A stretch of DNA of 64,000 nt from Agroathelia rolfsii (GCA_018343915.1 JABRWF010000005.1:1957001-2021000); one strand, 5' to 3'; positions 25,082-42,778 are shown, counted from the first letter of the stretch. Translations and numbers: made by a program. The notes: generated by a model from the letters alone, not told the origin.

Positions 25082-25715
25082 GATATGATCAAAAATGATA
25101 GAGGAAGCTGGGCGTTATAGGGATATGCAGCGTATGAACTGGAAGCGATGAGAAGTACAAGAGAAACAAAACCAAGAATGCAGTCTAGAGAGTGTGAGGG
25201 ATAAAATTGTGAGAAGAAACAGCAAAAGTCCTGCTGTTGTGAGTGATGCATGGTTTTATGCAGTGGCTAATACACCGGCGATGATGACGAGTGCGACGGG
25301 GATATGTGGGTCCATCTCGATCGATTCAGGTGCCGCCGTGAAGACACATCAGCGCAGGCATCGGCACACAAAAATGATAGGCGCCGCAGCTGCTTTGCAT
25401 CAGCCAAAGTGACATATCATAGTAACGGAGCTGCCAGCCATGGTACATGATACAAGTTACACGCACAAACCTTGCGTCACAAGGTCTGCACACACGCCCT
25501 CACTAGTGCGTGCATGTACAATGTTTATAACAAACCAAAGCACTTTCCTGATTTGTTCATTCCCCCCTTTGGATCATCCCAAGTGTACTAATTAACACTA
25601 CAAATCGTGTATAAAAATTATACTAATACATGTAAATCGACAACGAGAAAAAAAACGCATTGATATTCAACTGGTATCATAACCCTCCATCGCAAAATAA
25701 AGCCTCTAATGTCCC
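25082..25715. other. Intergenic, no gene recognised
   Basis: About 630 bp between the lipase start and the 3' end of the zinc-finger gene. It should contain the lipase promoter. No motif or coding signal was recognised. Confidence 0.45.
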
Positions 25716-27038
25716 TTAGAATTCCGACTCCGACTCGGCCTGCAATAGTTGTTCTTGCATAGCATGATAAAAGATCGTAACAGGAAACGGTTTCCAGGTC
25801 GCCCCTGGAGGCCGCCTCGGTGGTCGTGAAATGGCCTCATAAGGCCCTGGATCCCTAGGCTGAACCTGCAGATATACACCCTCAAAATGATCATCACGAT
25901 CAGAAAGGGTCGACCGGTGAATAAGATTGTCCAGTGGGAGAGGATCTGATTCAGACGTCTTGTCGGGCTCTTTGCCTATGATCCCTTTGGCCAAACCGGT
26001 CCCGACAAGTTTTTGTTTGTTAGCACGACCTTGTGATGCTTCTTGATGTGACGGTGTGGGTGTCGACACTGGTATTGGCCCCACCGAACAGTGAAATTGA
26101 CTAGGTATCGTGACACGAACGAAAGGCGGCAGAACGGGTCCACGGGGCAAAGATTGTGGCGTGTCAAGCGAGATCCTTTGTATTTGAGCTGAGTCCTTCC
26201 ATATTGTAAATCCTCTGTTTGTAGAACGACTTTGCCAGATTATGTCATGGATAGCCTCATGCTCCGGGTCTTGAAAGTGCTGAAATAGCCTCTTCTTACT
26301 GAGCCTCACTGAACAGTCTAAATGAAATTATAAGCATTTTTCTTTTTGTCCTGAGAACCGAGTGTTCATCTATCAGGCTCGCGCTAACCTTGGACCGGGC
26401 ACGGGAGCTGTAATCTGGAAAAATGGGACTCTCTGACATGCTCTTTTAGAGCCTCGAGATCACCTTGCAGCGAAGAGTTGCAGCTTTTCAATGCACAAAG
26501 ATAGTAATCATTCTATATGCCCACAATCAGTCAAGCATATCTCTATCACGAATCCACTGAGACATGAGATATTTACCTGACTTGTCCTAGCTTCCGGGCA
26601 ATGCACAGAAAGCTGATGCTAAAAAAGAATAAGGTTAAGTATGATCGTCAGAGGTTCAGATTAATAGGATAAGGGCAGCTATATATGATGTTGTTCGTTC
26701 CAAATATTACACCAGTATGATTGCGAAAATGTTTTTGGAGTGGTGATCGAGCGTTTGTATCGCATTCTACCACAATGGTGACGTGATTGTAAGAAATGAA
26801 CAAGCATATGATTCATATCTACTCACCAAACAAGACAAGAGCGGATACGGTGCGAAAGGGAAGAAAATAATGAAATTTACATGCTCACTTGAAGCCACGT
26901 CGTACCACTGTTCAGAATTGCATCACACTGAGACCATTCGCATGATATAGTTATCAATACATTCTCCGAAAGCTGAACGAGCCGTTTAAGCGCTTGAGAT
27001 TTGCTGCCTTTGGGGGGTTGAATAATATCTCTAGTCAT
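25716..27038 (-). CDS. C2H2 zinc-finger protein with three fingers
   Basis: Four exons (27038-26889, 26618-26577, 26512-26389, 26317-25716) give 305 residues. Finger 1 is CEWSQCDAILNSGTTWLQ joined to HQLSVH (C-x4-C-x12-H-x4-H) across a long intron. Finger 2 is CALKSCNSSLQGDLEALKE followed by HVRESH. Finger 3 is CPVQDCSVRLSKKRLFQ followed by HFQDPEH. The rest is a low-complexity, Pro/Ser/Thr-rich tail with an acidic end (LLQAESESEF). The arrangement suggests a nucleic-acid-binding or regulatory protein, but I do not recognise an orthologue. Intron 1 is 270 nt, long for this window. A 55-nt open segment inside it (about 26699-26753) was not used because skipping it completes finger 1 exactly. 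Confidence 0.68.
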
Positions 27039-27343
27039 ATTCTCTGAAGATGGTGTTTAACAAGTCCATAGACAGCTACAATGGTTTATGACCAATGGTG
27101 CCGCACCTGAACGCGTAGGGTTACAAGCATAAATCTTGTCACCGGCAGTATTCAATAAATGTAAATTTGAAGTGACCTTGATTGTCACGCGTCTTCACAA
27201 TGTATTAACAACTTTTGGTGACTTACAGCCACATACATGACTTGTTAACACTGATCAACTCAACTTCTACTTGAGAAGTAGGTGTATCATAGTTCTAGTA
27301 ATAGTTCTGAGGTAGCGATAATGTATAAATTACAAGGGTCCTT
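27039..27343. other. Short intergenic, promoter of zinc-finger gene
   Basis: About 300 bp between SEN2 and the zinc-finger gene, both minus. No motif was recognised. Confidence 0.4.
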
Positions 27344-28732
27344 TCAATCTCTCATTCGAGCAGGTACGAAACGTCGTAATACAACTTCTCTAACCGAATA
27401 TTGTTTCAAACCAGCTGGAGAACGCAAGATGGCTTCAGGGGAGACCCTGGACATAGCCGGAATCGTGACATAAACGAGAATAAGAGTCTACACAAGAAAA
27501 ATTGAAACACTGCACAGAGGATTATGGAAAGGAGATATAAGCAAACCTTTTGAACCTGAGAATTCACACGGTTGATTGTGGCCAACCACGACCAATCAAA
27601 CGGTTTTGTATTTTGAAGGTTAAAAGGAGATGTCTCTTCATCCACGGGGTCTTCATAGACAGGACACACTACAAGTGCAAATCTAACTCATGAAAATGAG
27701 AGGGGGATAAGAGTTCAAGATAGAGTAATTTCTTACTCTGCATGATGAAATACAGGCCCGCGCTTGTAAAGCAATAGGTCGACGCAAAATTTTATCCCGC
27801 CCTTGACAACCCAGCCCAGCGATCTAAAATGATGATAAACGGCATAGTTAACCAGGAATGGGTTGTCGAACCGGGCTGGGCGGTTAGATGACACGGCTGG
27901 CCAGTGGAGGGACTGAAATGTATTCCAGATTTCTAACAATGTCATTGCTTTGTCCTGGAGTAAGCATTAAGTATGTATATCAAGAGCAAGGGAAGTATAA
28001 GAGCAATAATACCGTGTTGGGGTCGACAATTGTTAGACAGTCTAAGCCCCATGCGAGAAAGAAGGCCTCAGAAAGAGTCAATTGTAAATGTTCCAGATCA
28101 TCCATGGATTCCATATCCTCTTGATCTTCCTGTAGTATTTGTGGCCCTTGCGGAGAAGGAGCTATAGGGGTGTTTGAAGGCTTCCAGGTTGCCGCAGAGG
28201 GTATGGCTCTCGTTCCATCCTCATTTAAAAGTGGGTGGATAATCTTCCCTTCAGTAAAAGCAGCCTCCGCCTGTGCTGCAGCCTCCACAATAGCCTGTGC
28301 ACGATCAAGCTTGAACTGTTTGCGCTCTGCACGTCTCTTTTCACGCATTTCCTCCGCTGTCAACCCTGCATACCTGATATTGATGACTCGACCTATTACA
28401 CTCTATTAGAATGTAAGCATACCTTTCTTGGCTGCCATTCGCCGAGAGTTGATTTTTCTCGTTAACCAAGTTGGTTCACTTCTACTCAAGTCGCCCTTTC
28501 CGAAGAAGCCACGTCTCCATAGAATCAAAACATCTCGTTTGTTCACGATCCATACAGACCGTGTGACTTCGTCGTACACTCCTTCGCAATGCGGATTCAA
28601 GACGAGATTACGGGACAGACCAAGCAGACCAAGCAGAGAAGTAATAGGCGAGGGCTCAGCAGGGGAGAAGAGTACGGGGAGAGGATTGGCATAGATGCGA
28701 TTTTCTTCTGTTCGTCTGCCGCCGCCCTTCAT
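27344..28732 (-). CDS. SEN2: tRNA-splicing endonuclease catalytic subunit Sen2
   Basis: Five exons (28732-28423, 28365-28013, 27954-27737, 27682-27547, 27487-27344) encode 386 residues. The N-terminal part has ANPLPVLF and the Sen2 signature [17 protein letters not shown], followed by a Glu/Arg/Lys helix and [14 protein letters not shown]. The C-terminal nuclease domain holds [36 protein letters not shown] and HHAEFALVV. Catalytic candidates are Y284, H292 and K339 (in QVQKTLIL), matching the Tyr-His-Lys triad of yeast Sen2. Sen2 cuts the 5' exon-intron border of pre-tRNAs as part of the Sen2/15/34/54 complex. The start chosen is the first ATG after an in-frame stop. An intron-containing tRNA-Arg lies 17 kb away. 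Confidence 0.9.
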
Positions 28733-29243
28733 GATGATGTCTTCGAGTTGATCAAGAGAAATGACTTGGATGATGGAATACTTCCGACTCGAGTGAAACA
28801 AGCTTATTATTTTCGGGAATTTCTATCCTCTCCAAGCTGGGCCAGCTAAGAGATCAGGGTATTGATTTTTAGTGTGTAAATACCAATGATATGAACCTTT
28901 TGAAAACTCGGATTTTGCGAATGTCTGGGGGTCGCCGTCGCAATTATGAAATTCCGATATAGCTAAAATAAGCAATCTTTTCTCACGGCCCTCTTTACCT
29001 CATACTCACTCGCTCTGCTGCTGCAGCCCAGCACCGTCATTGTAGCCCTCAGCCTTGTTTTATCCCCTCAAGTGTCATTATCTCTTGCACGCCCTTTAAA
29101 GAATCTAATTTCATCCATCGATTATCGTGATGGGAGAGACCTGGCCCCCTAAGCTCAAGTAATCTACCAGTCTTATTGTTAGCAAGGATACGCTTTAAAC
29201 AGCATCGTTTTCCAGAGAATGGGTTGCGACATGTCTGGGCAAG
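28733..29243. promoter_or_regulatory. Divergent promoter region, SEN2 / THP3
   Basis: About 510 bp between two divergent genes. It must hold both promoters. Short open frames on either strand have no recognised content, and no TATA box is clear. Confidence 0.4.
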
Positions 29244-31091
29244 ATGACTGATTCCAACAGAGCAGAAGCTCAGGCAGAACTGCGAAGCATCATTGCCGAC
29301 GCACATACGAACCAGACACTATGGACAACGGACTGGGATGCCATACAGCTTACCAGGTGCGACACTTGACTTGAGACAGTCTCTACTAGCGCATTAATTA
29401 ACTTGAAGTCTTGCTCCCAAACCATTTCCAACGATCGGGACAAAACGCAAGCTGTAAGTGCTCATTTTTTTTCGTGTGTTTTGGCTGGCTAGTGCATGTA
29501 AATGTCATCTTGCGGATAAAGAGCACAGACGACCCTTTACCTCTCCTCTATGTCTATGTGTTCACTTTTTACGCCCCTTGCTAATTTCCATAACGGTGTA
29601 GGGCGGAGGCGGCGCCTGCCAGCAAGAAGAATAAGAAAAAGAACCTTAACCAAGTCAACTCAGAAACCTCGACTTATTCTTCCTCTTCATCTGCAGTCAG
29701 TGTCGCATCGTTTGACCCAAATGACAAAGCAGCCCTAGACAGGCGAAAGGCTCGATTTCAACGTGAACATGATTTGGAATCCAAAAAATCGAGTTCTCCT
29801 TACGGGCCCGCAAGGTCTAGCATGCCATATCTTTCATCGAGTAGTAATGGATTTGGGCTGGCAAGCAGCATGAACGTGGATGATCCAGAAGGAAATCCAG
29901 TGCGTTTACCTTTTATTCCATTGTGATAGAAGGTTTGATGTTGATGGGAATCTAGAATCTGATTGATAGACAACCAATCGTGGGAACTAACCAGACAATA
30001 TTTAAGGAATACCTACGGCTAACATCAGTGGGCATTCAGTATCATCCTAGTTTTTTTTTGACTACTGAATGTTCTTTTACGTGCAGGAACCAAAACCAGA
30101 GCAAGTACGACCGTATTCTGTCCTTGTTAAAACTCTTCAAGCGCTCAAGAATGAATGGCGAGCCCAAAAACCATACAACTGGATTTGTAGTCAATTCAAA
30201 AGTCTACGACAAGATCTCAGAGTAAGTAAATATTTCATTTCCTCTATAGTTGTCCCATCGCAAGTGGGCATGTCTGCTCCCTTTTTATAGGTGCAAAATA
30301 TCAGGAATGAATTTACTGTACAAGTATATGAACAACATGCGCGAATAGCTTTGGAATCTGTGCGTCTCTTGGCCTGATTGTTTTCTGACACTTTTTTGAT
30401 GTTTTTATGTACCTTCCAAAGAACGACATGGTCGAGTACCATGCCTGTCAGGATATGCTCACTAGTCTTTATCACGATGGCATCCCAGGGCAGGAGAACG
30501 AATTCATCGCCTATAGGATTCTCATGCTCCTCCACGGTCGTAATATGAGTGGTACGTCTTTTCCCCCGTCCGTCCGTCTGCGCGTGTTAACTAATACCCA
30601 CTGTGGCTAGATATAAATCTACTTGTAGGTCAGCTAACATCCCAACAAAAAACAGATAAGGATATCAGCCACGCTCTCTCCGTACAACGTGCAATGTCAA
30701 CTGGAAATTATGACGCTCTATTTAAAGCATACAAAGACCCACCTAAGATGTGCGGATACATCGAAGATCACTTCATTGGCCGTGAAAGGATCCGGACTCT
30801 TAATGTCATGGCTAAAGCGTGAGCATACTCTAGCTTGACAAAATGCATTCATCACTAACCGTGAATCACTATAGCTACAAGACACTCTCGCTCAAGTTCC
30901 TAGAAACACAATTGGTATTCGAATCAGCAGCGCAAGTCATCGAGTTTCTAAGCCAACATCAGCTCATGTTTTTTACGGAGCCGAATGCACTTGACCAATT
31001 GAAAACCTTCGATTGCAAACCGGCGGTTCCGAGGCTAGCAGAGCTATACGAGGAATTATATCGTAAGATCACCATTAAAGGCAGGGTTTAA
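29244..31091 (+). CDS. THP3: SAC3/GANP-domain protein, Thp3/LENG8 homologue
   Basis: Nine exons (29244-29356, 29409-29453, 29602-29899, 29956-30027, 30087-30221, 30291-30359, 30422-30551, 30611-30818, 30875-31091) encode 428 residues. The N-terminal third is basic and serine-rich (KKNKKKNLN, then STYSSSSSAVS), with PKPFPTIGTKRKLAEAAPA. The SAC3/GANP core starts at QPIVGTNQTIFKEYLRLTS, passes EQVRPYSVLVKTLQALKNEW, FTVQVYEQHARIALES and YHACQDMLTSLYHDGI, and ends in a PCI-like KTLSLKFLETQLVFES with QHQLMFFTEPNALD. Yeast Thp3 pairs with Csn12 in transcription elongation and pre-mRNA handling. Length and block order match that branch better than the longer mRNA-export factor Sac3. Confidence 0.82.
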
Positions 31092-31689
31092 TTATTATAT
31101 TTGTGTTCAGCTGCCGACTCCTTATCGGCTATTTGTATATCTGTATCTTTATCTGTTTTGTTTTGGGCGTAATACCATACCCTATAAAGCAATCTCTTAT
31201 ACATCAAAATGTGAAAGGCAAGACCGCCTATACGCATCGGAATGCGAGCTACCGCAGGTTACCACGCAGTGAAAGCCAGATCTTTGGAATGCGAAATTCT
31301 TTAGCTCAGCGACATAAGCATATTCCGTGACATTCATCTCGTTATTGGAACATTCAACCCGATATCGGGTTGTACTCAATTTGTTCTCACTGTTTGTCAG
31401 TTACTTCTTGGACGGTGATACTGACACGAGTATACAGCCGAATCAGCCATCTATTGGCGCTAGGCTCCACCCGTATGTGAAATATTATGCCCATGACTAT
31501 GACTAGAATCAGCAACGGCGAATTGGACGCGTCACCCCTAGTATTTGTAAGGTACCTTACGACCGAGAATAGCTTGAAAGTTTGGAATTGGATTGATATA
31601 AAAAGGACCTCGACATAATACTGTGGGCCCAACAATATCCGTACTCACATTTCAAAATTTGCAAGCACCTAAGCATCTCATTGAATACA
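31092..31689. other. Upstream region of OYE copy 1, duplicated at copy 2
   Basis: From about 31285 this region is clearly similar to 34654-35077 upstream of OYE copy 2. Shared parts include an AATATTATGCCCAT stretch and GATATAAAAAGGA about 90 bp before each start codon, a likely TATA element. The promoters were therefore duplicated together with the genes. Confidence 0.55.
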
Positions 31690-33477
<1,788 letters not shown>

Positions 33478-33562
33478 TAGTAAAGCTTATATGCACATAC
33501 ATATTCGAATTGAAATATGATTGTTTGTGGTAAAATTGCCTGGCGACATTGTTTCTTTCTTT

Positions 33563-33640
33563 CAAGCCTAACTTCAGAAAGGTATACATCCGGCTTGACT
33601 AGCATCCGATCGGGAACGTGAGCTTTAAACACTTGGACCG
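33563..33640 (-). pseudogene. Relic of ERG7 3' exon, behind OYE copy 1
   Basis: On the plus strand this reads like the 3' end of ERG7 at 39470-39545, with shared runs such as CATCCG, then AGCATCC or AACATCC, and ATCGGGAACG. It is too degenerate to code. Position and orientation relative to the OYE gene match the real ERG7 tail behind copy 3. Confidence 0.6.
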
Positions 33641-33781
33641 TCTTACTAGGATATACTCAGTAATTAACATATTCAGGTGGTAATGAATATTTTTATTTTT
33701 ATTTCTTCCAAAAGGATTTGAACATCACTAGCACAAACAGGCACTTAATAGGAGATGATGTAGGGTTCGGATTGGTTGGGA

Positions 33782-33922
33782 CCCGCCAGCGGCGGATACG
33801 CAATAACTTGAATCCGGGTCATCATGCATCACTGACAACACCATAAACTTTATGAGGAATCGCACACTGGAGTGGCCTTAGATTCTTTTGAGAAAGATCC
33901 AGAAGTCTAGAATAAAAAGGAG
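33782..33922 (+). repeat. Orphan copy of the OYE copy 3 upstream region
   Basis: About 140 bp closely similar to 37236-37389. Shared runs include GCAATAACTTGAATCCGGGT and TTAGATTCTTTTGAGAAA-type sequence, ending in ATAAAAAGGAG. At 37.3 kb this precedes an OYE gene; here no OYE start follows. Confidence 0.6.
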
Positions 33923-35077
33923 TGGGCAGGCAAAAACGTCAACATATACAAGCAAAAGAAAATGTCGGGCCGCGCATCCGTTGTAGAGGTAGAAAAAAAT
34001 GTCACTAGTGAATTCGACACGAAAATTCTAAACTCCCCAATTGCAAGTAGGCGATAGTACATGCGTGATAACAGCCGATAATATTACTAACGCCTACGAA
34101 CAGTTGTAGATCTCCAGTCGCTACAGTGTAAGATAGGTACTTTGCATAATTAGGATCGTAATACCGCCCACGTAATGAGTCTATGTTTGGATGCTAGGAT
34201 GTCGCCTCGAATCCTTGCGAGACTGCGCAGGAACCTGATGCGTAACTAGCTATGGCGTGATTTTAACTTACGTATCTTGAGCTTCACACCTCAAGTTCGA
34301 AATCGGCCATCATCGGCATGGATAAGAGGAATCTTACAACCGTCCTTACAACTGCCAATAGGCTACAAAAATTCGCTAAATTCGCGCAGGGCGGTCCTCC
34401 TGGCAGTGGTCAATTTAGGCGGAGCTTAAACTCCATGCGTCACACATTCTTTGACAAACGTCGGCTCTATGCAATATTCGGAGATCTCTATAGGAGAGAC
34501 GGTATGAGTACTATTATAAACACATCCTAAAAACTTATTTGTAAAGTTTTGGCAAGATCAAACATGATGTCCCAACACCTATCCCTCCTAATAACCCGTC
34601 CGGGAATAGTATGCGTCATCGAGTTACCGCCGAATACCGCCTGGGGTAAAGCCGTGTCTTTGTAATGCGAAGTTCTGTAGCTCAATGATATAGGCACATT
34701 CCGTCACTCCCATCTTGTCATTACAGCATTCAGCCCGACATCGGACTGTATTCAATTTGTTCATAACCACTATTGGCCTTGCAACTTCTTGGACTATGAT
34801 ACTGTATCCTACCGATATATGCACTAATACCGTCGAGTTAGTCATCCACTATGTTCTATTTACATATGGAATATTATGCCCATTGCCATTACTAGGATTA
34901 GCAAGAACAGACTAGACACGTAATCGCTGGCATTCAGAATCCCTCATGATCGAGAAGAGCTTGAAAATTTGGAACTGGATCGATATAAAAAGGAACTCAA
35001 GTTGACACCATGGGTCCCAGTAATTCACATACTTACACTCCAATATTTGCAAGCACCTAAGCTTTTCATCAAATACG

Positions 35078-36870
<1,793 letters not shown>

Positions 36871-37511
36871 TAGCTAGAGATTAGAAGGAGAAATATCTCT
36901 CAACCAGCTGAACTTAAATATATCCGTATACATGCTGAATTAAAGATGATTGCTGTGGTAAAACTTCTTGGCTACATCGCTTCTTTTGAATTACCTTCGA
37001 GCCTGGGATTAGCAAGGTACATATCCGGTTTGTCCAACATTCATATCAGGGACGTGAACCCGAAGTTGGAACTCGAGATGTTAGGGATGCCTCCAATTAC
37101 CTCTTGTAACCAAGAACTCCAAGTTGGATCGTGTCATTAGGTTATAATAGACACGTCGAAGTGACTAGCAGTATGACATGGTCTCATCACTGCAAACAAG
37201 CAACGAGAGACGACGATGCATGACTTGTTCTCAAACCCACCGGCGGGGGATGCGCAATAACTTGAATCCGGGTCATGATGCATCATCGGCAGCACCACGA
37301 TCGTCATGAGAAATCGCATGCTGCAGTGGCCTCAGATTCTTTTGAGAAAAGTCCGGAAATCTAAAACTAGAATGGGATAAAAAGGAGCTTGAGTTGACAT
37401 CATCGTAATCCCCAATAGCTGAACGTTACTGAACACCCACACTCGCATTCAACTTCCCACGTACAATCCAATCTTACTCTCTGCGTCCGTCTAAATTCCT
37501 CAGCGAACATA
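36871..37511. other. Region between OYE copies 2 and 3
   Basis: Holds an ERG7-tail relic (36986-37125) and the copy 3 promoter, which contains the duplicated block 37236-37389 and GGATAAAAAGGAG about 130 bp before the start codon. Confidence 0.5.
36986..37125 (-). pseudogene. Relic of ERG7 3' exon, behind OYE copy 2
   Basis: This stretch follows the real ERG7 3' exon (39470-39605) over its whole length on the plus strand. Matches include CATTCATATCAGGGACG with CATCCAAATCGGGAACG, then GAAGTTGG and CCTCTTG. Frameshifts and substitutions remove coding potential. It is longer than the relic behind copy 1. Confidence 0.6.
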
Positions 37512-39339
<1,828 letters not shown>

Positions 39340-39460
39340 TGATAAAATTTAGGAGAGAACGTCTATTAGTCAGAATTTACACAAATATATGTATATGTAT
39401 TCGAGTTGAAAAATCATGATCCGTAATTGTTGTAGCAAAGTGATTTGTCTATGTCTTCCC

Positions 39461-42276
39461 TCATGCATTGCCCTCAAGCTTGGCGAGATATGCATCCGCC
39501 TTACCCAACATCCAAATCGGGAACGAAAACTTGAAGTTGGGATAAGAGATAGCACAGTTCTTGTTGAAGACACCTTCAATAGCCTCTTGAGGCCAAGAGC
39601 CGTTCTATGAAAAGTACAATCATATCATCATGATCAGTAAAACATGACTGCGGAGACCAATAGAACATCACGAACAGGTAATTGACGGGACATGACGAGC
39701 TGGACAGCACGCCGGATTGGCTCAGGATCCGAATAGCCCGCATACATGAGCGCCATGGCCGCCCAGCAGGTCTGTACCACCTGTGTATCCTTGTGTTCTA
39801 CCCACGCACTTTGTTCGCACGACTGATGGGAACGATAAATAATTCAGCAGACATTCCATGGTCAAATGCACGAGATCATTCAATACCTTGTAGCTTTCAC
39901 CCCATCCACCGTCTGAGCGCTGCTTGCGAAGCAGGAAATCACAAGCCTTCCGCTGTGTCTCGCTGTTTTTGTAGTTCTCACCTACAAGGGACAGACTTTC
40001 AGTGGCGAACATGGTAGCATACGTGAAGCAGATGCCCCATGAGCCCACCCAGCCACCCTCGGGCTTTTGCGCTGAGCGGAGGTAGCCGAGTGCACCTTGG
40101 ATTGTACGCCTGAGATGGAGTATTGTTTGTGGGTATTGAGCAACAGAAAAGGAAATTCAAAGGGCTTACTCAATATCCCGACTGCGGTAGTTGGGGTAGT
40201 ATTTCCGGAAAATGGACAATGCTGTGATGGATGACGTTGTACACTCTGGATAGCAAAATTCGATCATAATGTCGCCTGAGGAAAAAAAACAGAGTGTAAG
40301 TAAAACAAAAAGACAGCATGTTACAACTTTTGAAACCAACCAAAGACTTCGGCGGGGTTAATGTACTCGAGCCATTTCGGACCACGCACAAGCTCGTAAC
40401 TTGCAAAGCCACCATTAGGATTCTGCATTGAGAGAATGATGTCTACGGCGTCGCGCATACGGGCCTCGGAAACGAGTTGAGGCGCATAGCTAGGGAAAGA
40501 TAAAAATAGTATATGTGAGACTCGTTATAGACATGAACATAATTTCAAAAAAAGAAAGAAAAACGTACTCAAGGTGCTTTTGGAAATACAACACAGTTTT
40601 GAGGCCTTCACCCGTACAGTCGCTGACAGTATACCCTTGCTCCTTTGTACTAAACGGCCAAGCGCCCTTCGTCGCCTGCCTATAAGCCGTCTCGAAATGC
40701 TTCGGGTTCTCCGTCATCTGACACTCCTCGAGCCACTCGAGTGCCTTGCACACGCTCTCACGGTTTTCTTCTTCCTCCGCGAGCCCGGTCTCCACGAGCG
40801 CCTGGCCGATGAACGCAATGTCCCAGAGCTGGCTCCCGTTCGTGCCGCACATCATCATGCCTTCCTGCCCGAGCCACATAAAGTCGGCGCGCTTGATCGC
40901 GTGTTGCTTGTACGCTTCGCTCTCTGGGCCTTCGACGTGCGCGCGACAGATGAGGTTCATCATCTTTGAGACAGGGCCGAGAGTTTGGTGCGCTGTATTT
41001 TCGTCTTCATAGACGATGAGTTGGTAGGCGCGGTCGAGGGCCATTTTGCGTATCGGGTGAGGGAAACAAGGTTCAATGGTAGAGAGTGCAGCATTGAGGA
41101 CATTTAATAAGCGCGTGTGAGGCATGTAAAGATCGGCCTCTGCGACGTTGTTGCGCTGAGCAGGCCAATTGATTTCATAGTAGTTTTCAGGGTAGAGTTC
41201 CTATTGTAAGCGGAAACCTTAATTCATGGAGTGTTTCCCAATAAGATATTGAAGACAAGTTACCTCTCTAAGAGCCAGAACTAAAGGCGTTTCGTCGGCC
41301 TTGTATTGTATTCCGTAGAGGTAGCTCATAGGGATATAAACATTTCTGGTGTGAATCCACCATCTATGGGGATGAATGGGAAGCCAGTCGGGAAGAAGCC
41401 TGAAGGGGGATCAATATAAAACCGCAAAGAAATTTAGAATGACGATTGAGATACCATAATTCGGGCGGGATGGGATTGTTTCCCTCCCATTCGTATACAT
41501 TTAAAATGGAAAGCCAGAACTTGCCCCATGAAGGTATGGCAGTAGCGCCTCCTGTTTTCTTTATATTAAACTCTATAAATAAAATAAAATAAAATCCATT
41601 GGTCTCTCACCGAGTTTGTGAAGGGTTGCGCGAGCCTTTACACAGGCTGGGTGGTCCGCAGAGACACCCAATATACGCAATACGACGTAGTTCAAGGCCG
41701 TGCCAAATACAGTGGAATGACCTTCAATATGACTACAGATTATCAAAAGCCAAATTCAAGGGCGGATGAGATGGTAGGCGTACATTCCCCATCCACCATC
41801 CTCAGGATGCGCGTGGTTGAGGAGATATCTAATCATTTCCAGTTTTTCTTCATGCTTGAAGGTCATGCCTGAGACATAGGTACCAATGACGAGGCCGGGC
41901 ATGAGGAACATGGGGCCGCCATATTCACCAGACCAATGGCCATCTTCGGACTGCAAGTGCTTATAGAACTTGTATCCATTCCGAGCAGCCTCGAGAGGTG
42001 TTTTGGCACGGGGTAGTTCAGGCAGGTTCTGTTGTCTCTCCTTAGTATCGTCGGCATAATAGCGTAGAACCAATAGACTCATACAATAGGTAAGCCAATC
42101 CAGAACTTGTCGACGGTGTTCTGGGGCCATGCTTGCCTCTCTTGCTCAGTACGCAGATAATGCCAGGTGTGTCGACCACCATCGTTGACAAGCAGCCTCC
42201 AACCAGCGTAATCGGTAAAAGGCTCTGCGCCAGTCTCTGGTATGTCAAGGACGGGCCAGGCAGAAGTCGAGGCCAT
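39461..42276 (-). CDS. ERG7: Lanosterol synthase (oxidosqualene cyclase)
   Basis: Eleven exons (42276-42085, 42028-41784, 41732-41611, 41551-41455, 41399-41264, 41200-40569, 40489-40341, 40275-40170, 40109-39887, 39822-39676, 39604-39461) encode 730 residues, the normal Erg7 length. It folds 2,3-oxidosqualene into lanosterol on the ER/lipid-droplet membrane. Marks include [90 protein letters not shown] and DGSW-like [13 protein letters not shown] near the end (QW repeats). The catalytic acid lies in TVSDCTGEG (D458, matching yeast D456); the usual next residues are DCTAE, so Ala is replaced by Gly at 461. The gene shares a divergent promoter with the Arp9-like gene. Confidence 0.93.
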
Positions 42277-42778
42277 AGCAGCAATGATGTAGTAAGAGTC
42301 CAAGTTTGGCAGTGAGCATGATATACTTGTAGTCTATGTAAGAGTGGTACGATTCGGATTCACGGACATTGGCTTATACTAGTAACTTGACATGGGGTTG
42401 TATATGTCAGGTCATATTTGTCGATTGATTCACTGGATGGTATTTATGCTTTCGATTTGGATTACTCTTACTCTTGCCAGCACCTACTACTTGACTCGTT
42501 TTCAAGTCCTCAGCCCGATATTTCTAGTGACAAGCCTTCAATAAAAGTCAAGGTGTTAATTTACGTGAGAGACATGACATGGCCATTGACGGACTCAAAA
42601 GAGAGCATCGTAACAGCCAATCAGACGCGTCCTTGGCTTCACGCTTCCTTGTTGGTCTACTGCTACCGAGTACTATAGTAGTCTGCTACTGTGTCAGGCT
42701 TGACTTGCACTCGCATATACCATCCAGTTGCATTCTTATAACGCACAACACTCCTTCAGTCTCCATATTTTACTCAGG
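42277..42778. promoter_or_regulatory. Divergent promoter region, ERG7 / Arp9-like
   Basis: About 500 bp between two divergent start codons. An ACGCGT occurs at about 42624. No confident sterol-regulatory element was found by eye. Confidence 0.4.

Larger units (their letters stand above)
33478..35077. other. Region between OYE copies 1 and 2, relics and promoter
   Basis: Contains a degenerate ERG7 tail (33563-33640), a copy of the OYE copy 3 upstream region with no gene behind it (33782-33922), about 700 bp of unrecognised sequence, and the copy 2 promoter (34654-35077). Confidence 0.5.

Noticed and set aside
26699..26753. Extra exon in the C2H2 gene reading LQKHFRNHTG in one frame
   Set aside because: Exon 1 ends in phase 0, and including this piece in the finger-like frame breaks phase at its left side. 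Joining exon 1 directly to HQLSVH gives a perfect C-x4-C-x12-H-x4-H.
30419..30610. ATG at the start of a frame overlapping THP3 exon 7
   Set aside because: It begins within the intron; the AAAG acceptor at 30421 and flanking family sequence place these codons inside THP3.
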